DNA of 19,269 bases from Bacteroidia bacterium. Its GTDB lineage: Bacteria; Bacteroidota; Bacteroidia; NS11-12g; UBA9320. The notes under the pieces were generated by a model. The model was given only the letters and a program-made list of their open reading frames with translations. It did no database searches and was not told the origin of the DNA. Shown here in pieces: positions 4,901-13,319 of this stretch (its first letter is position 1; each line of letters begins with the position of its first letter). The stretch spans positions 1-19,269 of the forward strand of contig JABDQY010000196.1 in the NCBI GenBank assembly GCA_013042025.1, read 5' to 3'. A program made the translations under genes and the position numbers.

Positions 4901-7753
4901 TTGTATACTATCAGCAATCAAGATTCTATAAAGATAATTGGTGCAAGAGAGCACAATTTAAAAAATATCGATTTAGATATTCCAAGGCATAAACTTGTGG
5001 TATTCACTGGTTTAAGTGGTAGTGGAAAATCAAGTTTAGCTTTTGATACGTTGTTTGCCGAAGGGCAAAGACGTTACATGGAAACGTTTTCTGCTTATGC
5101 TCGCCAATTTGTCGGTAATATGAAGCGTCCAGATGTTGACAAGATTGAAGGATTGAGCCCAGTAATTGCAATAGAACAAAAAACCGTAAGCAAGAATCCA
5201 CGCAGTACCGTTGGAACCATAACTGAGGTATACGATTTTTTGAGATTGCTTTTTGCCCGTGCAGGTGAAGCATATTCTTACATTAGTGGCAATAAGATGA
5301 TTAGTTATACAGAACAAGAAATCATCGATGCGATTAATGAGAAATTTAGCCTTCAAAAAATGATTATTTTATCTCCGTTGATTAAAGGAAGAAAAGGGCA
5401 TTATAGAGAGGTGTTTGAACAATACCGTAAACGTGGTTTTACCAAAGTGTGGGTTGATGGCGAGCTTATGGATATTGAGCCGGGTATGCAGCTCGATCGA
5501 TATAAAATTCATGATATTGATTTAGTTATAGATCGCATATCGCCAGAAGATGCTGGAAGCATGCGTGTTACAGATTCTGTTCGCTCTGCAATTAAGTTAG
5601 GCAAGGGTATTGTTTCAATTTTAAATCCAGATACCAACGAACTAACTCATTTTAGTAAATATTTAATGGATCCAGAGACGGGGTTGTCTTACAACGAACC
5701 TCAGCCTAATCTATTCTCATTCAACTCACCGTATGGTGCATGTGCTACCTGCAATGGTCTTGGGACCTCATCTGATATTCTAATGGAAGACTTAATTCCA
5801 AATCCAAAATTGAGTATTAATAAAGGTGGATTAGCTCCTCTTGGAGAAATAAAAGACAACTGGACTTTTACGCAACTTAAGGCGATGGGTAAAAAGCTAA
5901 AATTCAGTATGTCTAAACCGGTAAAGGATATTTCTAAAGACGTACTTGAAGTTATTCTTAAAGGTACAGAAGAGAAATTTGAAGTTGAGTATAGAGGAAG
6001 TACTGGTTATAAGCAGACTTATGAGACCAAATGGAAAGGACTTGTTCCCTCACTTATGGAAGCCTATCACGAAAAAGATTATGGTTCTTTGAGTAAGTGG
6101 GCTGAAGAGTTTATGACCGTAATTAAATGTCCTGAATGCAATGGCGGTCGATTAAATAAAGAAGCATTATCCTATAAGATTGGCGAAGTAACCATCGCTG
6201 ATTTAAGCAATAAAAGTATTGGTGAATTGCACCAATGGTTAAAAGAAATTGAACCAACCATGAGTGATAGACAATTAACTATTGCTCATGAAGTGTTAAA
6301 AGAAATAAGAGAACGTGTTCAGTTTTTAGTAGATGTGGGGTTGCCATATTTAGCATTGAACAATTCTGCTAAAACATTGAGCGGAGGGGAAGCACAAAGA
6401 ATCCGATTGGCTACTCAAATAGGTTCACAACTGGAAGAGGTACTTTATATTTTAGATGAACCAAGTATTGGATTACATCAACGGGATAATCATCGACTTA
6501 TAAATTCACTAAAAGAATTACGAGATATCGGAAATTCAGTAATTGTAGTGGAGCACGACAAAGACATGATTGTTGAAAGTGATTATGTGGTTGATATAGG
6601 ACCTAAAGCTGGAAAGCATGGCGGCGAAATTGTTGCACATGGTCCTTGGGAAGAAATAAAAGATAACGGTACTATGACTGCCGATTTTTTAGGTGGTCAT
6701 AAACAAATAGAAATTCCTAAGAAAAGAAGGAAGGGAACAGGTGAAAAACTAGTTCTTAGCGGCTGCGAAGGAAATAATCTTAAGAATGTTAAAGCTGAAT
6801 TTCCATTAGGTAAGTTCATTGCAGTTACTGGTGTATCTGGAAGTGGGAAAAGCAGTTTGGTAAACGAAACGTTGCATCCAATTCTTTCAGAATTTGTCTA
6901 TAACAGCAAGAAGAAGCCGCTACCATACAAAAGCATCAAAGGGTTAGAACATCTCGACAAAGTAATTACAATTGATCAATCTCCAATTGGAAGAACACCT
7001 CGAAGTAATCCTGCAACGTATGTTGGCTTTTTCTCTGACATCAGAAATTTGTATTCTGAAATTGGAGAAGCAAAAATTAGAGGGTATAAACCTGGAAGAT
7101 TTAGTTTTAATGTGAAAGGTGGAAGATGTGAAACATGCAGAGGTGGTGGACAACGAATTATTGAAATGAACTTTCTGCCCGATGTTTTAGTAGAGTGTGA
7201 AACCTGTTTAGGGAAGCGGTACAATCGAGAGACTTTAGAAATTCGGTATAAGAATAAAAGCATAAGTGATGTGCTTAACATGACTGTAGAAGAAGCAGTA
7301 GAATTCTTTGAAGCTGTTCCTAGCATTTATCGTAAAATAAAAGCACTTAATGATGTAGGATTAGGATATATCACGCTAGGTCAAAGTAGTACCACAATTA
7401 GTGGTGGTGAAGCTCAGCGTGTTAAGTTAGCTAGTGAGTTAGGTAAAATAAGCACAGGAAATACATTCTATATTCTCGATGAACCCACAACAGGTCTTCA
7501 TTTTGAAGATATTAATCTGTTGCTAGGAGTGCTACAAAATTTAGTAGATTTAGGAAATACCGTACTCGTAATTGAGCATAATCTTGATGTAATCAAGGTA
7601 GCCGATTGGATTGTTGATTTAGGTCCTGAAGGTGGGCATGGTGGTGGAGAAATCTTGGTAACAGGAACACCAGAACAAATCGTAAAGAAGGGAATCGGGT
7701 ATACAGCTAAGTTTTTGGAAGGCGAGTTACAAGCTACAGCTAAACTTCAATAA
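4901..7753 (+). CDS. uvrA: UvrA, excinuclease ABC subunit A
   Basis: A 950-residue ABC-type ATPase that recognises DNA damage with UvrB and loads it in nucleotide excision repair. The N-terminus has GAREHNLKNIDL at 14-25 and Walker A GLSGSGKSS at 37-45. The first signature LSGGEAQR is at 493-500 with Walker B ILDEPSIGLH following. The second Walker A GVSGSGKSS is at 644-652 and the second signature ISGGEAQR at 833-840. The second zinc module has four Cys (743, 746, 766, 769). In the first module CATC (281, 284) is present, but the preceding Cys pair of the classic module is replaced by DPETG near 257-261. There is no ATG between the upstream in-frame stop at 4844-4846 and the conserved N-terminus, so TTG at 4901-4903 is the best start. 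Length is normal for the family. Confidence 0.96.
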   Translation: MYTISNQDSIKIIGAREHNLKNIDLDIPRHKLVVFTGLSGSGKSSLAFDTLFAEGQRRYMETFSAYARQFVGNMKRPDVDKIEGLSPVIAIEQKTVSKNPRSTVGTITEVYDFLRLLFARAGEAYSYISGNKMISYTEQEIIDAINEKFSLQKMIILSPLIKGRKGHYREVFEQYRKRGFTKVWVDGELMDIEPGMQLDRYKIHDIDLVIDRISPEDAGSMRVTDSVRSAIKLGKGIVSILNPDTNELTHFSKYLMDPETGLSYNEPQPNLFSFNSPYGACATCNGLGTSSDILMEDLIPNPKLSINKGGLAPLGEIKDNWTFTQLKAMGKKLKFSMSKPVKDISKDVLEVILKGTEEKFEVEYRGSTGYKQTYETKWKGLVPSLMEAYHEKDYGSLSKWAEEFMTVIKCPECNGGRLNKEALSYKIGEVTIADLSNKSIGELHQWLKEIEPTMSDRQLTIAHEVLKEIRERVQFLVDVGLPYLALNNSAKTLSGGEAQRIRLATQIGSQLEEVLYILDEPSIGLHQRDNHRLINSLKELRDIGNSVIVVEHDKDMIVESDYVVDIGPKAGKHGGEIVAHGPWEEIKDNGTMTADFLGGHKQIEIPKKRRKGTGEKLVLSGCEGNNLKNVKAEFPLGKFIAVTGVSGSGKSSLVNETLHPILSEFVYNSKKKPLPYKSIKGLEHLDKVITIDQSPIGRTPRSNPATYVGFFSDIRNLYSEIGEAKIRGYKPGRFSFNVKGGRCETCRGGGQRIIEMNFLPDVLVECETCLGKRYNRETLEIRYKNKSISDVLNMTVEEAVEFFEAVPSIYRKIKALNDVGLGYITLGQSSTTISGGEAQRVKLASELGKISTGNTFYILDEPTTGLHFEDINLLLGVLQNLVDLGNTVLVIEHNLDVIKVADWIVDLGPEGGHGGGEILVTGTPEQIVKKGIGYTAKFLEGELQATAKLQ

Positions 7754-7829
7754 ATTACTTCTTCATGTAGGCAATAATCTGCCGATACGTCACCTTTTTT
7801 TTTGGCGTGATAATTTCATTTAATACGTC

Positions 7830-9563
7830 ATGAGTAAAAAAGTATCCTTTGCTTGGGCATTCAAGGAATTCATCTGGCCACGTAGAAATATTCTATTGGT
7901 TGGTTTGGTTTTAATTGTAATTAGAAGTTTGTCTGGTTTGGTGTTGCCGTATGAAAGTAAGACTTTGCTTGACGAAGTAGTGCCGTCGGGTAATCAGAGC
8001 GATTTATATGCAATAATCGGCTTTGTGTCTGCTGCCATTTTAATTCAAGCAGTATCTTCATTTGCCTTGACGCGATTATTAAGCGTAGAAGCTCAACATC
8101 TCATTTCATTATTACGAGCAAAGGTTCAAAAGAAATTACTTACACTTCCAATAAGCTTTTTCGATAACAATAAATCAGGAGCTCTAGTTAGTAGAGTAAT
8201 GAGCGATGTAGAAGGAGTACGGAATTTAGTGGGAACAGGATTGGTTCAATTGGTTGGAGGGTCAATTACAGCAATTGTTGCTTTGGTTTTATTAATTAAG
8301 ATTAATGCAATGATGACGCTATTTGTTTTACTTCCAGTTGCAGTATTTGCTGTTGTTGCGTTGAAAGCCTTTGGATATATACGACCAATATTCAGAGAAC
8401 GAGGAAAGATAAATGCTGAAGTAACGGGAAGGCTAACAGAAACATTAAATGGTGTTCGGGTTATCAAAGGTTTTAATGCGGAAGCACAAGAGAATAGAAG
8501 TTTTGAAGATGGTGTAGAGCGTTTGTATTTGAATGTAAAGAAGAGTTTAACCGCTACCGCCTTAATGACAAGTTCGTCAACATTCTTATTGGGACTTGCA
8601 TCTGCTGGCATAATGGGAATTGGTGGTTACTTTATGATGAACAATACAATGACCACTGGAGAGTTCATTTCCTTCACACTTTTTCTCGGATTTATGATAG
8701 CTCCAATTGTTCAAATGAGTAACATTGGTAGTCAACTTACGGAAGCACTTGCGGGTTTAGATAGAACTCAAGAGTTGATGAATATGACCGAAGAAGATAA
8801 TCCTGAAGAACGACCAAATGTCCTTGAGGATATTCAAGGGAATATTGTTTTTGATAATGTGAGTTTCAGTTATGAAGAAAGTAAGGAGGTTTTACACAAT
8901 ATTTCATTCGAAGCCAAAGCAGGAAGTGTAACTGCTTTAGTAGGATCATCAGGATCAGGGAAATCTACAATAGCTGGATTAGCAGCAACATTCTTAAATC
9001 CGGTTGCTGGTACTGTTAAAATGGATGAAGTGGATTTATCTAAAGTTAATTTGAGCAGTTTCAGACGAAACTTGGGTGTAGTTTTACAAGACGACTTTTT
9101 GTATGAGGGAACGATACGTGAAAATGTTTTGTTTCCACGTCCAGATGCAACTGAAGCACAATTGTTAGCCGCAGTAGAAGGAGCATATGTGAATGAATTT
9201 ACGGATCGTTTTGAAGACGGATTAGACACCGTTATTGGAGAACGCGGTGTGAAATTATCTGGAGGACAACGACAGCGAATATCTATAGCAAGAGCATTAC
9301 TGGCCAATCCAAAAATTATTATTTTGGATGAGGCAACTTCAAATTTAGATACTGAAAGTGAGTCGTTTATACAAAAAAGTTTGAATATGCTGATGAAAGA
9401 CAGAACTACTTTTGTTATCGCTCACAGACTGAGTACGATTCAACAGGCTGATCAAATACTAGTAATTGAAGATGGGCATATTGTTGAACGCGGTAAGCAC
9501 GATGAGTTGCTTGCTAAAAAAGGAAGATACCACGACCTTTATACGTATCAAAGCAGGATATAA
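7830..9563 (+). CDS. ABC transporter half-molecule, MsbA-like exporter
   Basis: 577 residues with a fused membrane domain and ATPase, the layout of homodimeric exporters such as MsbA or multidrug half-transporters. Six predicted spans fall at about residues 20-40, 58-82, 138-157, 160-180, 247-270 and 280-297, with the conserved loop FFDNNKSGALVSR at 110-122. The ATPase domain has Walker A GSSGSGKST (372-380), Q-loop VVLQDDFLYEG near 417-427, signature LSGGQRQR (476-483), Walker B IIILDEATSNLD (496-507) and H-loop His532. The full motif set is intact, so an active transporter is expected. The substrate (lipid A core, other lipid, drug or peptide) cannot be read from sequence. It follows uvrA by 76 bases on the same strand; a run of nine T at 7795-7803 lies between them. 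It converges on the next gene with one base between the stop codons. Confidence 0.9.
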   Translation: MSKKVSFAWAFKEFIWPRRNILLVGLVLIVIRSLSGLVLPYESKTLLDEVVPSGNQSDLYAIIGFVSAAILIQAVSSFALTRLLSVEAQHLISLLRAKVQKKLLTLPISFFDNNKSGALVSRVMSDVEGVRNLVGTGLVQLVGGSITAIVALVLLIKINAMMTLFVLLPVAVFAVVALKAFGYIRPIFRERGKINAEVTGRLTETLNGVRVIKGFNAEAQENRSFEDGVERLYLNVKKSLTATALMTSSSTFLLGLASAGIMGIGGYFMMNNTMTTGEFISFTLFLGFMIAPIVQMSNIGSQLTEALAGLDRTQELMNMTEEDNPEERPNVLEDIQGNIVFDNVSFSYEESKEVLHNISFEAKAGSVTALVGSSGSGKSTIAGLAATFLNPVAGTVKMDEVDLSKVNLSSFRRNLGVVLQDDFLYEGTIRENVLFPRPDATEAQLLAAVEGAYVNEFTDRFEDGLDTVIGERGVKLSGGQRQRISIARALLANPKIIILDEATSNLDTESESFIQKSLNMLMKDRTTFVIAHRLSTIQQADQILVIEDGHIVERGKHDELLAKKGRYHDLYTYQSRI

Positions 9564-9564
9564 T

Positions 9565-9846
9565 TCACCGATGTGTAAAAAGCTTCTTCCACAATCCTCC
9601 CAGAACATAGAATGCTAAAATAATGGTTAATGCTCCGACATAAATGCCATTTTCTAAAAACCCAGTTGTACCATATTGGTAAATGAATAATCCCAAAGAA
9701 ATGGCAATGTTGGCTAAGCTATACAATTGGTTTGCCTTGTCTCCATATCCAAAACCACTCAGCATTCGTTGATTCCATTTACCCAAAATAAAATGAGGCA
9801 TGGCATTCATTAGAAAAAATCCGATAAAGAAATCAATAAGAGTCAT
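9565..9846 (-). CDS. Small membrane protein of unknown function
   Basis: 93 residues, ATG at 9844-9846. It has hydrophobic spans at about residues 3-18, 41-58 and 66-84, separated by a polar loop with HFILGKWNQRMLSGFGYG and ending in a basic WKKLFTHR. The N-terminal span is uninterrupted without a cleavage site, so it is probably an integral inner-membrane protein with three spans. It begins two bases after the stop of the upstream nucleosidase-like gene, so co-translation is likely and a functional link is possible. I do not recognise the family. Confidence 0.7.
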   Translation of the reverse strand: MTLIDFFIGFFLMNAMPHFILGKWNQRMLSGFGYGDKANQLYSLANIAISLGLFIYQYGTTGFLENGIYVGALTIILAFYVLGGLWKKLFTHR

Positions 9847-9848
9847 AA

Positions 9849-11531
9849 CTATTTAAAAACTTGGTTTAATATTTTTTCAGTAATCAAGTAGGTAGGTTTA
9901 ACTCCGTTGGTTCCAAGACCTCCAGATGCTAAAGTGCTTCCTGTTTTTAGCGGATTATCAGACGCATAGTAAGCATAGTTCACTACGACCTCAGAACTTA
10001 TACTTTTTCGAATTTTGGATGCTGCTTGTATTGCTTTTTGGTAATGAGCACCTTCCATTTCTAATCCTACAGAACCCCATGTACTTTTATGGAAGTATCG
10101 GAGTAAGTCTTTGTTCTGCAACGATGTACCCAACACAGTAATCATGCTTCCTTCATACACCCCAAGACGATGACCTTCAAAATCTTTTTTAGACAGTCCG
10201 TTATTGAATGGATAATTATCTGCCGTACCTTCAAAAATATGAGAGCTCGGAATCATAATATCTCCTTTTCTTCCTTGAAGTATTCCTGCTTTACCCATTA
10301 TACTTATGGATTTTACGTTGAGATATTTAACCGTCTTGGAATCCGGTTTGTATGCTTTTAAGAGTTCATCCATGGTTTCATACGCCTGTTCTCCGAAAGC
10401 ATAATCCATTACAATAATTACTGGTTTCTCTTTGTGGTCTTTAATTGAAAATGCAAAAGCACTTGATTTTAACTTGGCTGTGTCAAAAATTTGAACATCA
10501 ATATTGGTACCACTGCGATCTTTGATGAATGTCATTCCTTCTTTTTCAGCAGCTTTTATCACTGTACTTCTCAAAGCAACACGTGCACTTAATTCCTGAA
10601 ATATTTCAAGCTTCTTTTGGTTTTTAAGTTTGGTTTTTAATGCTTCTGGAGCATAAATGCTATTCAAAACACTGTGCATATTCGCACTTATAATGTGAAT
10701 TGGACGTTGGAGTAATCCTTTAGAATCTAGGTTTTGTTTGATGTCGTTAGCCCAAACTTCTCCATGTATATGTTGTCCCAGTCGCTCCCGTAAAACAGTG
10801 CTGAAGGTAACAGTGCGTTTGTTGTTGTGTAAATATCCATCCAATGCTAGCTTGCCTAACCAATATATGATATGTAGGAATCGTTCATTGTTTTCTTTAC
10901 TAGCAAACTTCGGGTAGATGGCAGTTACTTCTTTAAACGTACGCCCCAAAATATTTGCTGTATGAGTTAGAGCAACTTCACGTTGTGCTTTAGTAAGTTC
11001 TTTGGATTGTATAACTGCATTCTCTAGTTTCTGCCAATCTCGGTTTACCGCTCCCGACTCATTAATAAGCACACGATCCATAATCTTGTGACTTTCTACG
11101 TATAAAAACGTGAGGTGGGTAAGGATATCGTAAATTTCAGAACGACCTCGAGTAATTTCAATATTCATCTGCTCCTCATCAATACGGTAGCAGTTTCGTC
11201 TTCTTTTTGGAGGTATAATAGGAGTGAAGTGAGAATCTTGATAGCCTTCATCGCTGGTAAGATTTATAAATCTACATTCTTCAATTCCTTGAGGTAAACG
11301 ATCAATTACATAAAGTAAACCAGACAATTCTACTTTATTTTGGCCAATACTTCCATATATCTCAGGACTAAGGGTCAGCAATGCTTCACGCAGGCTTTCT
11401 CCAGACACACCCATAGGTTTGTAAAAACCACGATTAAACAAGTGACGCATGGTTACATACAACCGTTCAATGGCAGTAGTACTTTCTTGAGCTCTCGTTC
11501 TATTTTTTATTGGAATAGGTTTTTTAGTCAT
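9849..11531 (-). CDS. Protein with AMP-nucleosidase/phosphorylase-like C-terminal region (resembles DUF6909)
   Basis: 560 residues, ATG at 11529-11531. It resembles a Bacteroidota family that I recall as DUF6909; this name is from memory. The first 300 or so residues are largely helical, with no recognised motif and a basic PPKRRRNCYR patch near residue 108. The last 200 residues carry features of the nucleoside phosphorylase/nucleosidase fold: MGKAGILQGRKGDIMIPS (strand, glycine turn, then a GD-IP element), VLGTSLQNKDLL, GLEMEGAHYQKAI (EMEG at 491-494, like the ribose-binding Met-Glu of the fold) and YYASDNPL (Asp525, where nucleosidases have their catalytic SD motif). Activity on a nucleotide or nucleoside is therefore plausible but inferred. 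There is no signal peptide, so it is probably cytoplasmic. It is coupled to the small membrane protein two bases downstream. Confidence 0.75.
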   Translation of the reverse strand: MTKKPIPIKNRTRAQESTTAIERLYVTMRHLFNRGFYKPMGVSGESLREALLTLSPEIYGSIGQNKVELSGLLYVIDRLPQGIEECRFINLTSDEGYQDSHFTPIIPPKRRRNCYRIDEEQMNIEITRGRSEIYDILTHLTFLYVESHKIMDRVLINESGAVNRDWQKLENAVIQSKELTKAQREVALTHTANILGRTFKEVTAIYPKFASKENNERFLHIIYWLGKLALDGYLHNNKRTVTFSTVLRERLGQHIHGEVWANDIKQNLDSKGLLQRPIHIISANMHSVLNSIYAPEALKTKLKNQKKLEIFQELSARVALRSTVIKAAEKEGMTFIKDRSGTNIDVQIFDTAKLKSSAFAFSIKDHKEKPVIIVMDYAFGEQAYETMDELLKAYKPDSKTVKYLNVKSISIMGKAGILQGRKGDIMIPSSHIFEGTADNYPFNNGLSKKDFEGHRLGVYEGSMITVLGTSLQNKDLLRYFHKSTWGSVGLEMEGAHYQKAIQAASKIRKSISSEVVVNYAYYASDNPLKTGSTLASGGLGTNGVKPTYLITEKILNQVFK

Positions 11532-11541
11532 AAGCGTGTTG

Positions 11542-11549
11542 CGAAGATA
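11542..11549 (-). promoter_or_regulatory. Candidate -7 element of the nucleosidase-like gene
   Basis: Minus-strand TATCTTCG fits TAnnTTTG with one mismatch and lies 11-18 bases before the ATG at 11531. No -33 TTG was recognised. The 63-base gap 11532-11594 holds nothing else visible. Confidence 0.25.
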
Positions 11550-11594
11550 ACGAAAAGGAGAGGGTGGTTAGTTTGTTAATGAAAATTTAACGTG

Positions 11595-12350
11595 TTACCT
11601 CAACATCCATCCTAAAACACTGCGGCATTTATCTTCACATGCAGGATAGAATTCTTTGTGTTTGCGGCTTTCAGTATTAATAGATGGTGATACTCCCCAC
11701 CAAAACTCTGCTATTGCCAAGGGTTTTAAGTTATTCTGAAATGCATATTGCAGCAATTTTGGTGCAGCACATTCTCCTGCTCCAGCAGGTGGGTTAGAAC
11801 CGAAAATCTCATAAGGATTCTTGCGTTCTTTGTTTGAATTGCTAAATTGATACGACTCGAACAATTGTTTTTGTAATTGCTGTGAATGGAGTTTACGGTG
11901 TTGCTTAAGTTGTTTAAGTTGATTGGAATCTTCATTTCCTTGTTTTTTCAACTCCTTAACCTTATCGTTGATTTCCTTCAATTTCAACATTCCGGGTGTT
12001 AGAAATTCACCTTCTGCTAGACTATCATATACCGCGGGGACAAAATACTCATGGTTGTTTTTATTTGCTAGTTTTCCAGAAAATGCAGCAAGAAAACCAA
12101 TGGATTGGTCCTCTTTCTGAACAACCAATACACCGAACATCTTACCAATCTGTTTACCAGGTTGGTTATCACTTAAACCAAAATTGTGGTTCCAATTGTT
12201 CTGATTTATTAAATGATGCTGAAGTTGTTCTGAAGCTATAACACACAAAAGATGTGGTTTGTAATCAAATGGATTATTGAGGGAAGAAGGTAACGGAATC
12301 TCCGAAATATCTCCGATGAATTCTATGAACTTGCTCTCTCGCGAACCCAC
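11595..12350 (-). CDS. Free-standing N-terminal domain of RluA-type pseudouridine synthase (catalytic domain absent)
   Basis: From the GTG at 12348-12350 the protein is 251 residues. It matches the pattern of the N-terminal half of the large fused RluA-family synthases of Bacteroidota: DISEIPLP, then an FDYKPHLLCVIASEQLQHHL segment, GKMFGVLVVQ, GFLAAFSGKLA, a Lys/Gln-rich coiled coil, PPAGAGECAAPKLLQYAF, AEFWWG and FYPACEDKCRSVLGWML. In fused proteins the RluA catalytic domain follows at this point; here a TAA ends the protein at once, and the 63 bases before the next gene hold no remnant. There is no ATG start: TTG at 12381-12383 would add 11 residues and enlarge the overlap with rlmF from 28 to 61 bases, so GTG is preferred. 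It could be an RNA-binding module acting alone or with a partner encoded elsewhere, or a decayed gene. The uninterrupted frame favours a working protein. Confidence 0.7.
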   Translation of the reverse strand: MGSRESKFIEFIGDISEIPLPSSLNNPFDYKPHLLCVIASEQLQHHLINQNNWNHNFGLSDNQPGKQIGKMFGVLVVQKEDQSIGFLAAFSGKLANKNNHEYFVPAVYDSLAEGEFLTPGMLKLKEINDKVKELKKQGNEDSNQLKQLKQHRKLHSQQLQKQLFESYQFSNSNKERKNPYEIFGSNPPAGAGECAAPKLLQYAFQNNLKPLAIAEFWWGVSPSINTESRKHKEFYPACEDKCRSVLGWMLR

Positions 12351-13288
12351 TGTCTTCTTCTGTTGGTGGTATGAAATGTCCAAGCTACAATTCTACTGCT
12401 TTTGTTTCCTTGACCCATTGGTATCGTTTTAACTTCATAGGCTTCTACTTTTTTCAAAGCCAAGTATATGTCTTTTAAATTACCATGCTTAGATACTAAG
12501 GTGCTAAACCATAAAACTTGATGGTCAAATTTTTTGCTCTGTTTCACCATGTTTTTAATAAATCGAAGTTCTCCTCCAGGGCACCACAATTCATTATTCT
12601 GACCTCCAAAACTCGCCAATGGCTTTGTTTCCTTTTTACCTTTTAAATTTTTAATCTTCCTAAGATTTGCAGATTGAGCCTCTGCTGCCGAAGCGTGGAA
12701 AGGCGGATTACTAATTGTAATATCGTAATGTTCTTCTGGGTTGATTATTCCATTAAAAATGGCCGTTTCGTCTTTTTGCAAACGAACACTAATTCGGTCG
12801 CTCAAAATGTCATTTGCTTTAATAATATTCTTTGCAGATTTAATAGCAATGGGGTCAATATCACTTCCTACAAAGGTCCAGTTATATTCACAAACTCCAA
12901 CTATTGGGTAAATACAATTTGTACCTACACCTATGTCCAAACACTTTACATTTTCTCCTCTAGGAATTCTTCTATTGTCATCCTTCCCAAGTAAATCTGC
13001 AATGTGATGAATGTAATCTGCTCTGCCAGGAATAGGAGGACAGAGGTAACCTTTTGGAATATCCCAATTTTCAATTCCATAGTCAAACTTAAGCAAGGAA
13101 GTGTTTAGCAATTTAACAGCAATGGGATTAAAGAAATTGATGGTTTCCACTCCGTATTTATTAATTGCTACATGATTAGCAAGCTCTGGAGTTTGTTCAA
13201 TAAGTTTCTTGAAATTATACCGCGTATTATGTTTGTTCCTTCGGTGCAATCTTGGCTTGATTGCCGCTGGTTTTACTTGTTCTCCCAT
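12323..13288 (-). CDS. rlmF: 23S rRNA (adenine(1618)-N(6))-methyltransferase
   Basis: 321 residues, ATG at 13286-13288. RlmF methylates the N6 of A1618 in 23S rRNA using S-adenosylmethionine. The sequence shows the basic N-terminus with LHRRNKHNTRYNF, the family segment FFNPIAVKLLN, the strand-turn WDIPKGYLCPPIPGRADYIHH, the SAM motif LDIGVGTNC at 117-125, SDIDP at 142-146 (ribose-binding acidic residue) and the catalytic NPPF at 194-197, followed by the C-terminal MGQGNKSSRIVAWTF. Length and motifs are complete. It lies 31 bases behind the efflux operon but has its own -7 element. Its 3' end overlaps the RluA-type domain gene, so the two rRNA-modification-related genes are probably translated together. 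Confidence 0.95.
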   Translation of the reverse strand: MGEQVKPAAIKPRLHRRNKHNTRYNFKKLIEQTPELANHVAINKYGVETINFFNPIAVKLLNTSLLKFDYGIENWDIPKGYLCPPIPGRADYIHHIADLLGKDDNRRIPRGENVKCLDIGVGTNCIYPIVGVCEYNWTFVGSDIDPIAIKSAKNIIKANDILSDRISVRLQKDETAIFNGIINPEEHYDITISNPPFHASAAEAQSANLRKIKNLKGKKETKPLASFGGQNNELWCPGGELRFIKNMVKQSKKFDHQVLWFSTLVSKHGNLKDIYLALKKVEAYEVKTIPMGQGNKSSRIVAWTFHTTNRRRQWVRERASS

Positions 13289-13305
13289 TCAGTATTTATT
13301 CTGTG

Positions 13306-13313
13306 CAAAGGTA
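13306..13313 (-). promoter_or_regulatory. Probable -7 promoter element of rlmF
   Basis: Minus-strand TACCTTTG is an exact TAnnTTTG match, 18-25 bases before the rlmF ATG in the short gap behind the tolC-type gene. A -33 box would fall inside the end of that gene; no clear TTG is seen there. Confidence 0.45.
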
Positions 13314-13319
13314 GCCGTA

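Noticed and set aside
4748..4954. Minus-strand open frame of 68 codons across the second microprotein gene and the start of uvrA
   Set aside because: The opposite-strand peptide is supported by a paralogous copy and uvrA by strong motifs; this frame has no counterpart opposite copy 1.
6976..7326. Minus-strand open frame of 116 codons opposite uvrA
   Set aside because: It lies wholly within the strongly supported uvrA coding region, is Ser/Thr/Pro rich and has no recognisable motif; it is an antisense shadow.
7773..7803. Terminator between uvrA and the ABC transporter gene (GGCA-TGCC hairpin and nine T)
   Set aside because: The hairpin is only four base pairs and the T run begins 11 bases after it, so it is not a convincing intrinsic terminator.
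8870..9307. Minus-strand open frame of 145 codons opposite the ABC transporter
   Set aside because: It is antisense to the conserved ATPase domain and shows the composition expected of a shadow frame, with no domain.
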